From Cytophaga sp051961495 (lineage in GTDB: Bacteria > Bacteroidota > Bacteroidia > Cytophagales > Cytophagaceae), in assembly GCF_051961495.1 (NCBI RefSeq), contig NZ_JBQCDF010000040.1, positions 1-14,085 on the forward strand: a stretch of DNA of 14,085 nucleotides. Reading direction: 5' to 3'. The position numbers were made by a program, and so were the translations under genes. The notes under the pieces are model-generated. The model made no database searches. It saw only the letters and a list, made by a program, of their open reading frames with translations, and was not told the origin of the DNA. Below, in pieces: positions 7,743 through 13,383 of this stretch (position 1 is its first letter; every line of letters begins with the position of its first letter).

Positions 7743-7983
7743 CGACCCCGCCGGGGGGCGGGGATGTTTTCATAACTATGTGGCTATAAACATTTGACTC
7801 CTCCGGAGTCATTACGCGCAATTCAACCAAGTATTTCAATTTATTCAGTATTGCTATAGTTTTATAGCTATTTTCGATAGTTTAATCGATTAAGTGTTAG
7901 TCATGACTCCGGAGGAGTCAAATGTTTATAGAAAATTCATAACAGGAAGCTACGCCCCCTTCGCCGCGGCAAAGGGGGCACAC
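7743..7983. repeat. Composite palindrome cluster between the OmpA operon and menG
   Basis: In order: a hairpin CCCCGCC/GGCGGGG (7746-7763); TGACTCC-TCC-GGAGTCA (7795-7811); an AT-rich 90-base spacer; TGTTAG at 7895-7900 followed by TGACTCC-GGA-GGAGTCA (7904-7920); and a 26-base loopless palindrome with arms 7954-7966 and 7967-7979 (one mismatch). The two central hairpins are inverted copies within a 29-bp inverted repeat (7784-7812 and 7903-7931). The order of blocks matches that around the transposase gene at 10978-11254 and 11798-12046. I see no coding capacity in it. Remaining bases 7984-8046 are unremarkable AT-rich DNA. Confidence 0.85.
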
Positions 7984-8046
7984 AATATACTACTTCGAAC
8001 GAGACATATTTTTTACCAGCCCTTAGAATACTAAAAGGCAATTCCT

Positions 8047-8054
8047 TACCTTTG
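8047..8054 (+). promoter_or_regulatory. Putative -7 box of menG, close to the start codon
   Basis: TACCTTTG is a perfect match to the Bacteroidota -7 consensus TAnnTTTG and ends only 5 bases before the ATG at 8060. A TTA at 8023-8025, 21 bases upstream, is a poor -33 element. If the box is used, the mRNA would start at or within a base or two of the ATG and be leaderless. Confidence 0.5.
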
Positions 8055-8059
8055 CAGCT

Positions 8060-8791
8060 ATGTCAACAACCGTTAAGCCCTATCAGGAAATGCAGAGTGG
8101 GAAACGTGAGCAGGTAGAGCTTATGTTTAACAACATTTCACCTAAATACGATTTACTAAACAAAGTATTGAGTTTAGGTATAGATAAGATCTGGAGAAAA
8201 AAATCCCTGAACCTGCTGAAAAGCAACCAGCCAAAGGTTATTCTGGATGTGGCTACCGGAACAGCGGACCTGGCGATAGAAGCAGCAGGCAGGCTTAAAC
8301 CGACTTCCATTATAGGAATTGATATTGCCGAAGAAATGCTTCAGATCGGTAGGGAAAAGATCCGGGCAAGAAAATTAGATCAGATCATTACCTTGCAAAA
8401 AGGAGATTCAGAAAAAATCAATTTCCCGGACAATACTTTTGATGCGGTTGTCGTTTCATTTGGTGTGCGTAATTTCGAACACCTGGAAATTGGTTTGGGC
8501 GAGATTTACAGAGTGTTAAAACCGGGGGGAAATATTATGGTGCTGGAATTCTCCAAACCACAGAAAGCTCCTTTTAAGCAGGTTTATCAGTTCTACTTCA
8601 AAAACATCCTTCCGGTAATAGGCAAGCTGGTTTCTAAAGATACCGCTGCTTATACCTATCTGCCTGATTCTGTGAATGCTTTTCCCGACGGGAAGGCGTT
8701 TTGCAGTATTCTGGAAAAACTGGGATTTGGAATTGAACATTATAAACCGTTCACCTTTGGCGTATGCACCGCATATGTAGGGAAGAAATAA
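8060..8791 (+). CDS. menG: Demethylmenaquinone methyltransferase (MenG/UbiE)
   Basis: The 243-residue class I SAM-dependent methyltransferase has both UbiE/COQ5 signatures: YDLLNKVLSLGIDKIWRK (30-47) and RVLKPGGNIMVLEFSKP (151-167). SAM-binding motif I is LDVATGTADLA (62-72), followed by the acidic IGIDIAEEML (85-94). It methylates demethylmenaquinone to menaquinone in the last step of the pathway; Bacteroidota use menaquinone as respiratory quinone, so MenG is the better name than UbiE. Its length is typical. It is followed after 15 bases by porT, a pairing common in Bacteroidota, so the two are likely co-transcribed from the promoter just upstream of 8060. Confidence 0.95.
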   Translation: MSTTVKPYQEMQSGKREQVELMFNNISPKYDLLNKVLSLGIDKIWRKKSLNLLKSNQPKVILDVATGTADLAIEAAGRLKPTSIIGIDIAEEMLQIGREKIRARKLDQIITLQKGDSEKINFPDNTFDAVVVSFGVRNFEHLEIGLGEIYRVLKPGGNIMVLEFSKPQKAPFKQVYQFYFKNILPVIGKLVSKDTAAYTYLPDSVNAFPDGKAFCSILEKLGFGIEHYKPFTFGVCTAYVGKK

Positions 8792-8806
8792 AAATATTGA
8801 ATAAGA

Positions 8807-9493
8807 ATGCAGTTCATGAAATACATAAGTTTCCTTTTTTTATCTGTTTGTCTGGTACTACATGCTCAGGCGCAGGATCCGCGCTGGACAAACCTGCCAA
8901 GCTATGATGATAAAATCATGCATTACGGCTTTACCTTGGGTGTAAATGCCTCGGGTTTTAAATCAAAGGTTTCTTCCAACTACTTTTCAGATTCATTGCT
9001 TAGCGCCACTCCTAAATATACACCGGGTTTTTCGCTGGGTTTTATTGTGAACCTGCGTTTGCATGATCATTTTGACCTGCGTTTATTGCCAACGGTTGGT
9101 TTTTACAGCCGTAGTATTACCTATGACTTTCTTCATTCTTCTGAAACACAGACTATTGAATCGACCTTTATGGAGTTTCCTTTATTGCTGAAATACAAGT
9201 CTCAGCGCAGAAGCAATTCCAGGATGTATGTGATCGGCGGATTTAAAGCGGCGCTGGAAGCCGGGGCGAAGAAGAAACAGCGGAAGATTACAGACCTGCG
9301 TACCAATGGGTTTGATTTCTGTCTGGACCTTGGGGTAGGGGCGGATTTCTATTTCCAGTTGTTCAAATTTTCACCGGAAATCCGTTTTTCACACGGATTG
9401 CTGAATCTTTTGAGCCATGACCCGAATATATATAGCAATAGCCTCAGCCGCTTATCTTCTAATACGATTTCCCTTTATATCAATTTTGAATAA
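8807..9493 (+). CDS. porT: PorT-family outer-membrane protein of the type IX secretion system
   Basis: The 228-residue protein has a signal peptide ending near HAQAQ (19-23) and a mature part rich in alternating hydrophobic/polar strands. These include FTLGVNASGF, GFSLGFIVNLRL, HFDLRLLPTVGFYSRSITY, LGVGADFYFQLFKFSPEIRFSHGL and a C-terminal strand ending in aromatic Phe (TISLYINFE). This fits an 8-strand beta-barrel of the PorT family. PorT (SprT in flavobacteria) is required for secretion of T9SS cargo, though its exact position in the machine is less well defined than the core ring and translocon. The gene follows menG after 15 bases, the usual arrangement. The ATG at 8816 (MKYISFLF) is an equally good start, and either keeps the signal peptide. 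Confidence 0.88.
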   Translation: MQFMKYISFLFLSVCLVLHAQAQDPRWTNLPSYDDKIMHYGFTLGVNASGFKSKVSSNYFSDSLLSATPKYTPGFSLGFIVNLRLHDHFDLRLLPTVGFYSRSITYDFLHSSETQTIESTFMEFPLLLKYKSQRRSNSRMYVIGGFKAALEAGAKKKQRKITDLRTNGFDFCLDLGVGADFYFQLFKFSPEIRFSHGLLNLLSHDPNIYSNSLSRLSSNTISLYINFE

Positions 9494-9540
9494 TGTGGAA
9501 TATTATTGATAGAAAAGTGGATTAAAAACAGAAAAGTATA

Positions 9541-9548
9541 TATATTTG
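9541..9548 (+). promoter_or_regulatory. Putative -7 box of the 343-residue secreted protein gene
   Basis: TATATTTG matches TAnnTTTG exactly. The predicted transcription start is near 9553, leaving an AT-rich leader of about 40 bases before the ATG at 9592. A TGG at 9518-9520 is a weak -33 candidate, 20 bases upstream. Confidence 0.5.
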
Positions 9549-9591
9549 GTATACGATAACAATTAATTAAACTAAAATAAATCAAACTAGT

Positions 9592-10623
9592 ATGAAAAAA
9601 GTTTTACTTTCTTTATCAATGCTTGCAGCAGTAATGTCTGCAAATGCACAAACGAATGTAGGCGTAGGTGCTTATGATGATTTTAACCAGGCTGGAGAAT
9701 ATGGTACTGCAACAAGTGGTTTGTATTGGTTCTCTGATGCAGTATGGACTCAATTCTATCCGAACTTTGATGCAACTTCAGGTTCTCCTGCAACGCCAAC
9801 AAGAAGAACAGGGACTCAAATGGTATTTACTGTTAATAAAGCTGCGAACTATACATTAAGTGGTAGCCAAACAGATGATAATGCTAAATATTCTCCATTC
9901 GGTTTAAGCTTTGGAGATGATGGTGCTACTCCTCCGGTTGACAATGTAATTGATATTTCAGGCAAAAAAACTTTATCAGTAGACCTTAAGGCTTACAAAG
10001 CTGTTACTGTAAGAGTTCAGTTAAAAGACGCTAACGATAAAACAATTGAAGCAACTGCCGGAACAGGTGCATCATGGTCATTTGACGTAACTACTACTCT
10101 TAAAACATTCACATTAGATATTTCTAATGGTGTTGCTTTAGATTGGAGCTCTGGTAGCGCTGTAGATGTTACAGGTTTTGATTATACTAAAGTTTCTAAA
10201 GTATTGTTCTTCGTTGATCCGGGTTTTGCAGGTACAGATATTCAACCAGGTTCTACACCAAGTGGCCAGTATGGCGCTGGTTTCCAACCTTCAACCTTCA
10301 ACGGTGCAGTTACTATGGATAACTTCAAAGTAGGTACTACTGCTGTAGTTGGTTTAGGTACTCAATCTGCAGCTGCAAACATTGCATCTACAAAAGTATT
10401 CCCTAACCCTGCAACAGCTGGTTTCACTGCTGAAGTAAACTTGAAAAATGCTGCTTCTACAACTGTTATCCTTTCTGACATGATGGGCAAGCAAATTGCT
10501 GTAAGATCTATTGAAAACGGTTCAGCTTCTTTCGAAACTGCTGGTTTAGCAAACGGTATCTACACGGTTACTTATGTAGTAGATGGTACTCCTGCAAAAT
10601 CTGAATTAGTAGTAGTTAAATAA
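9592..10623 (+). CDS. T9SS-secreted protein with a probable galactose-binding-like domain
   Basis: The 343-residue protein has a textbook signal peptide (MKKVLLSLSMLAAVMSANAQ) and a type A T9SS sorting domain from about 265 to the end, with FPNPA (270-274), the AEVNLKNA and TVILSDMMGKQI strands, GLANGIYTV and terminal KSELVVVK. Residues about 24-248 form one beta-rich unit ending TMDNFKVG, which resembles the last strand of carbohydrate-binding galactose-binding-like modules. No catalytic residues are recognisable, so binding or a structural surface role is likelier than enzyme activity; this is inference. Codons are strongly biased to A/T-ending forms (GCA/GCT, GTA/GTT, ACT/ACA, TTA), unlike the neighbouring genes, suggesting high expression. 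The gene is monocistronic, with a consensus -7 box upstream and a strong terminator right after it. Cell-surface or secreted location is expected. Confidence 0.83.
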   Translation: MKKVLLSLSMLAAVMSANAQTNVGVGAYDDFNQAGEYGTATSGLYWFSDAVWTQFYPNFDATSGSPATPTRRTGTQMVFTVNKAANYTLSGSQTDDNAKYSPFGLSFGDDGATPPVDNVIDISGKKTLSVDLKAYKAVTVRVQLKDANDKTIEATAGTGASWSFDVTTTLKTFTLDISNGVALDWSSGSAVDVTGFDYTKVSKVLFFVDPGFAGTDIQPGSTPSGQYGAGFQPSTFNGAVTMDNFKVGTTAVVGLGTQSAAANIASTKVFPNPATAGFTAEVNLKNAASTTVILSDMMGKQIAVRSIENGSASFETAGLANGIYTVTYVVDGTPAKSELVVVK

Positions 10624-10644
10624 TTAACCACTTTCTATAATATT

Positions 10645-10677
10645 AAAAAACCCTGGCCATCTGGTCAGGGTTTTTTT
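10645..10677 (+). terminator. Strong intrinsic terminator after the secreted protein gene
   Basis: CCCTGGCC (10651-10658) pairs with GGTCAGGG (10663-10670), 8 pairs including one G-U, with a 4-base loop ATCT. It is followed by seven Ts at 10671-10677 and preceded by six As, so it could work in both directions. It begins 21 bases after the stop codon. Confidence 0.92.
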
Positions 10678-10692
10678 GTTGTTGCTTTTTGT

Positions 10693-10712
10693 CTGTTCGC
10701 CGCGGCGAACAG
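10693..10712. repeat. 20-nt perfect palindrome around the CGCCGCGGCG core
   Basis: CTGTTCGCCG followed directly by its complement CGGCGAACAG. The inner 14 bases (10696-10709, TTCGCCGCGGCGAA) recur in the hairpins at 7960-7973, 10905-10918, 11233-11246 and 12024-12037, with outer stems that differ each time. It sits 16 bases after the terminator T run. The stretch 10713-10780 is AT-rich and shows nothing else. Confidence 0.88.
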
Positions 10713-10780
10713 GATTTAAGGGCAAGGAGGATTTTTTAAATCAATGTAGTTAACAAATTTTTTACGTTACATCAAATAAC

Positions 10781-11054
10781 TGTTAGTCATGACTCCGTAG
10801 GAGTCACACCTGTATAGAAAATCACCCACCTTATTACAATCCGACCCCGGCGGGGTCGCACATGTTATCATATTTTGCAATGTATATCATGCAGGTCCGA
10901 CCCCTTCGACGCGGCGAAGGGGTCGGACAATTTCATTATTGCGATGTTGATGCGTTGTGCCGTTGTATTCCCTTGTTCGACCCCGTTGGGGTCGGATAAG
11001 AAGCGGGAACATCAAGTGCTATACAGGTATGACCCCGCTGGGGTCATTGCTAAT
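10781..11054. mobile_element. Miniature hairpin-ended element without transposase (MITE/REPIN-like)
   Basis: This 274-bp segment has the same ends as the adjacent transposase element. The left end is TGTTAG then TGACTCC-GTA-GGAGTCA (10790-10806) and CACACCTGTATAGAAAATCA (10805-10824). The right end is GAAGCGGGAACATCA then TGACCCC-GCT-GGGGTCA (11030-11046) and TTGCTAAT. Inside are hairpins at 10842-10858 (CGACCCC/GGGGTCG), 10895-10928 (14-bp perfect stem, 6-base loop) and 10978-10994. Block 10874-10904 resembles 11773-11803 next to the transposase. A 71-codon open frame across it is only a product of the repeats. The element boundaries are my interpretation; the repeats themselves are directly visible. 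Confidence 0.6.
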
Positions 11055-11150
11055 GATCGTTTGCTTTGTATATTAACCGCCCATCATTAATATTTTTTTG
11101 AATCATATTCGATAACGATTGTACGCGAAAATTACCAAACAAAATTATTA
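11055..11150. other. AT-rich spacer between the two hairpin-ended elements
   Basis: About 96 bases of AT-rich DNA with no similarity that I can see to the matching spacers at 7813-7894 and 11874-11955. No gene or clear regulatory signal is visible. If the elements are mobile, this is host DNA between two insertions. Confidence 0.5.
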
Positions 11151-11174
11151 TGTAGTCATGACCCTATAGGGGTC

Positions 11175-11188
11175 TCCGCCGCGGCGGA
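11175..11188. repeat. 14-nt palindrome inserted in the transposase element end
   Basis: TCCGCCGCGGCGGA, identical to 7673-7686. In the related ends at 10801-10816 and 11976-11992 the sequence runs GAGTC or GGGTC straight into ACACCTGTATAG. Here the palindrome stands between GGGTC and CCTGTATAG, as if inserted. Confidence 0.85.
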
Positions 11189-11224
11189 CCTGTATAGCAA
11201 AATCCGCACCCTATGACAACACGC

Positions 11225-11254
11225 GTGCGCCCTTCGCTTCGGCGAAGGGCGCAC
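11225..11254 (-). terminator. 13-bp perfect hairpin with TTCG loop just after the transposase gene
   Basis: GTGCGCCCTTCGC (11225-11237) pairs perfectly with GCGAAGGGCGCAC (11242-11254) around a TTCG tetraloop. It begins 5 bases past the transposase stop codon on the minus strand. It belongs to the palindrome family of this region, and there is no U tract after it, so it is at best a transcript-end or RNA-stability structure. The hairpin is certain; the terminator role is an inference. Confidence 0.5.
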
Positions 11255-11259
11255 AAATA

Positions 11260-11722
11260 TTAATCATACCATTCAAAAAGATATTCCGGCTTGAATTCGA
11301 TATTAAACCTGGTCAGAAAACCTTCATATTCCTGTTGGAATGTTTTTCTACGGTGATGTTCCTTCTGATTCATGATATATCGAACAACATCGTCTAATGA
11401 TGAATGACTGTATGAAAATGCACCGAAACCTTCCTGCCATTGAAATCTGGAAGGCGTTAATTTATGCTCTTTGATATATTCATTGGAAGCCTTTTTGATT
11501 TCCCGCACGAGGTCGGATAAACAACACGTCGGCTTCATTCCTATCAGAAAATGAATATGATCAGGCATACCGTTTATCGCAATCATTTTTTGATGCTGCT
11601 GTTGAACAATACCGGTAATGTATTTATGCAACCGATCTTCCCATGAATGCTGAATCTGGCATGAACGCCCCCTTGACTGCAAAAACTACATGCATGTAGA
11701 TCTGCGAAAATGTATTTGACAT
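11260..11722 (-). pseudogene. IS200-like (Y1/HUH) REP-associated transposase, frameshifted
   Basis: Reading from the ATG at 11722 gives MSNTFSQIYMHVVFAVKG, the usual N-terminus of Bacteroidota IS200-like transposases, and then shifts frame into a short tail that stops after 32 residues. Removing one base from the run of five Gs (plus-strand Cs 11668-11672) restores a continuous 153-residue protein of normal length. The restored protein has the HUH motif PDHIHF (53-58; His55, His57), the catalytic Tyr115 in VVRYIMNQ, the family QWQEGFGAFSYSHS stretch (94-107) and the C-terminal LFEWYD. These enzymes cut single-stranded DNA at hairpin ends through a 5'-phosphotyrosine link. The remaining 140-codon open frame would have to start at TTG 11682 and lacks the first strand, so I call it broken. 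A sequencing error is the main alternative. Confidence 0.85.
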
Positions 11723-11955
11723 ATAGAATTAAAAATTAGCTGGAGATTAAAGATGCTGTTTTTATTTTCAGTTTGCAAATGTGTATCACGGAAGGTACGA
11801 CCCCGCTGGGGTCGGTTGGGAAGCGGGAACATCAATTCTATAAAGGTTTGACCCCGCTGGGGTCATTGCTAATCAACATCTACTGCTAATATTTATATTC
11901 GATTATTTACCAACTAATATGTATTGGACAAATGCATTTAGATTCATTAAATGAA

Positions 11956-12046
11956 TGTTAGTCATGACTCCGTTAGGGGTCACACCTGTATAGAAAATCA
12001 TATACCTATAACCGCACGCCCCCTTCGCCGCGGCGAAGGAGTCGAA
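11956..12046. repeat. Solo left-end copy of the hairpin element
   Basis: TGTTAG (11956-11961) and TGACTCC/GGGGTCA (11965-11982, one G-T pair) are followed by CACACCTGTATAGAAAATCA (11981-12000, identical to 10805-10824) and the 18-nt perfect palindrome CCTTCGCCG/CGGCGAAGG (12022-12039). No matching right end follows before the next gene, so it is a truncated or solo end. The 83 bases before it (11874-11955) are featureless AT-rich DNA. Confidence 0.82.
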
Positions 12047-12070
12047 CAAAAACGTTTACAAAAACATTAA

Positions 12071-12103
12071 AAAAACAAAAATCCCAGTCAGATAACCGGG
12101 ATT
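12071..12103 (-). terminator. Probable intrinsic terminator of the NHL-repeat lipoprotein gene
   Basis: Read on the minus strand, AATCCC (103-98 side) pairs with GGGATT across a 12-base interior that can add two more pairs after one mismatch. The stem occupies 12080-12103, 18 bases after the stop codon, and is followed by a T-rich run (plus-strand As at 12071-12081). Confidence 0.7.
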
Positions 12104-12121
12104 AAAATACGTTTCAAAAAA

Positions 12122-13216
12122 TCATTTAAGTGTTATTTTCCGGATCATGCTTTCCTGGGTAACATACAGATTGCCGTCTGTATCAATAGTAATTCCTTGC
12201 GGATCTTTAAATGAACATTCACACCCGATGCCATCTTCTATATAAGGGCTGCCATTACCCCCTGCAATAGTTGTTACTACTGAATCGGGAGAGACTTTAC
12301 GGATTAAATTGTATTCTGTTATAAATAGATTTCCGGAAGCATCAATAGTTATTGCCTGGGGAATTAGAAATACTGCGGTCGTGCTATTACCATCTACGGG
12401 CTGGGGACCAGATACTCCCGCAAATGTAGTCACAAAACCATCCGGTGTAATTTTGCGGATTTTCATACCACCAGAGTCTACTATATAGATATTTTTATCC
12501 GGTCCTATAGCTATTCCTGAAGGTGTCCAAAAAGAGGCTTTTGTTCCCGGGCCGTCTTGATCGCCATTATAGAATTGTCCTGCTAAGGTGGTCACTTCAC
12601 CTTCGGGCGTAATTTTGCGGATTTTATGTCCTTCGGTTACATATAAATTGCTCTCTGCATCCAGTACCAGGTATAAAGGGTAACTAAACTGGGCGGAAGT
12701 GCCGGTACCATTCACATGCCCCTCAGTTCCGTTAATACTGCCAGCAAAAGTGATCACATCACCTGCGGGTGTGATTTTCCGGATACAGTTATTATAACAG
12801 TCCGCTACATACAGGTTATCATCCGGGTCAATGGCAATTCCAACAGGCATATAAAACGAAGCATTCGTGCCGTTCGCATCTGTATGCCCTGCTTTGCCGG
12901 AGCCGGCAAATGTGCTTACTTCACCGGAAGGGGTGATCTTTCGAATCGTATGGAACATTTTGTCAACCACAAATAAATTATTTTTAGAATCAAATGCCAA
13001 TCCCTCAAGTTGTCCATAGCAGGCTGTTGTAAGGTTGCCATCTACATTCCCACGATTATCCACGCAGTTCCTTCCGGTTATGGTTGTTACAACGGCGGAA
13101 GATTGACAAGGAAAAGGTACTCCGTATGGTAGTGGTTTATTTACTTCTGGTCGTTCGCAAGCGTTCAGCAACAGGAACAACACAGGTAAAGTAAATATGT
13201 ATGTAAAAATTCTCAT
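12122..13216 (-). CDS. NHL-repeat six-bladed propeller lipoprotein
   Basis: The 364-residue protein starts MRIFTYIFTLPVLFLLLNAC, a lipoprotein signal peptide with lipobox LNAC and Cys20 as the probable lipidated residue. The rest is six NHL repeats of about 53-58 residues, each with a GIAID-type opening, a DGNLYV-type strand, IRKITP and a VTTFAG-type close. Such repeats form a six-bladed beta-propeller, typically a binding platform. Two linkers carry the motif DGNGTNASF or similar between blades. There is no catalytic domain, so the function is probably ligand or protein binding on the outer or inner face of the outer membrane. It lies downstream of, and on the same strand as, the T9SS cargo gene, but a hairpin separates them, so it is likely its own transcription unit. 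The specific role is unknown. Confidence 0.85.
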   Translation of the reverse strand: MRIFTYIFTLPVLFLLLNACERPEVNKPLPYGVPFPCQSSAVVTTITGRNCVDNRGNVDGNLTTACYGQLEGLAFDSKNNLFVVDKMFHTIRKITPSGEVSTFAGSGKAGHTDANGTNASFYMPVGIAIDPDDNLYVADCYNNCIRKITPAGDVITFAGSINGTEGHVNGTGTSAQFSYPLYLVLDAESNLYVTEGHKIRKITPEGEVTTLAGQFYNGDQDGPGTKASFWTPSGIAIGPDKNIYIVDSGGMKIRKITPDGFVTTFAGVSGPQPVDGNSTTAVFLIPQAITIDASGNLFITEYNLIRKVSPDSVVTTIAGGNGSPYIEDGIGCECSFKDPQGITIDTDGNLYVTQESMIRKITLK

Positions 13217-13328
13217 AGCTTAGATCATCAGAGTGTAGGGAATAATTTATAGACAAAGAAAGAGCTCTTTACCCCTATGGTTGTAGGTATTTTATGTTAG
13301 AGGTAGGATTATTTTTTGTTAATCAAAT

Positions 13329-13360
13329 ACAGACCTGGTAGCTGTATGCCCCAGGTCTGT
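13329..13360 (-). terminator. Hairpin after the partial T9SS cargo gene
   Basis: ACAGACCTGG (13329-13338) pairs perfectly with CCAGGTCTGT (13351-13360) around a 12-base loop. It begins 23 bases past the stop codon at 13384. The T tract on the minus strand is weak (ATTTGATT), so termination efficiency is uncertain. Confidence 0.65.
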
Positions 13361-13383
13361 TTGCTATTGTACTTCTTGCATAG

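Larger units (their letters stand above)
11151..11873 (-). mobile_element. IS200/RAYT-like element carrying a Y1 transposase, with hairpin ends
   Basis: The element is about 723 bp, the size of IS200-type elements. Its left end is TGTAG (11151-11155) followed by the imperfect palindrome GACCCTATAGGGGTC. Its right end (upstream of the transposase) is CGACCCC-GCT-GGGGTCG (11798-11814), GAAGCGGGAACATCA, TGACCCC-GCT-GGGGTCA (11849-11865) and TTGCTAAT (11866-11873). Read inward, the two ends are an imperfect inverted repeat of the form TTAG-NN-ATGACYCC-NNN-GGRGTCA. GTAG or TTAG 5' of a hairpin at each end is the arrangement known for REPs and REPINs. The right-end block 11798-11873 is a near-copy of 10978-11054. 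Boundaries are inferred from those shared blocks, not from a target-site comparison. Confidence 0.6.

Noticed and set aside
7579..7839. Overlapping open frames on both strands after the OmpA operon
   Set aside because: Both read through the GGCGCAAGG hairpin repeats and GC palindromes; the composition is unlike protein and there is no start signal.
10875..11090. 71-codon plus-strand open frame in the repeat cluster
   Set aside because: It runs straight through several palindromes, has no similarity to a known protein, and its residues are those forced by the GACCCC/GGGGTC repeats. Best explained as chance.
11260..11682. Transposase as an intact 140-residue gene starting at TTG 11682
   Set aside because: The first residues (MQSRG) do not fit the family, while the missing N-terminus (MSNTFSQIYMHVVFAVKG) is present upstream in another frame. 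A frameshift is the simpler account.
10781..12046. CRISPR array
   Set aside because: The repeats are palindromes of several kinds at irregular spacing in both orientations. There are no uniform 25-36-nt repeats with equal spacers and no cas genes.
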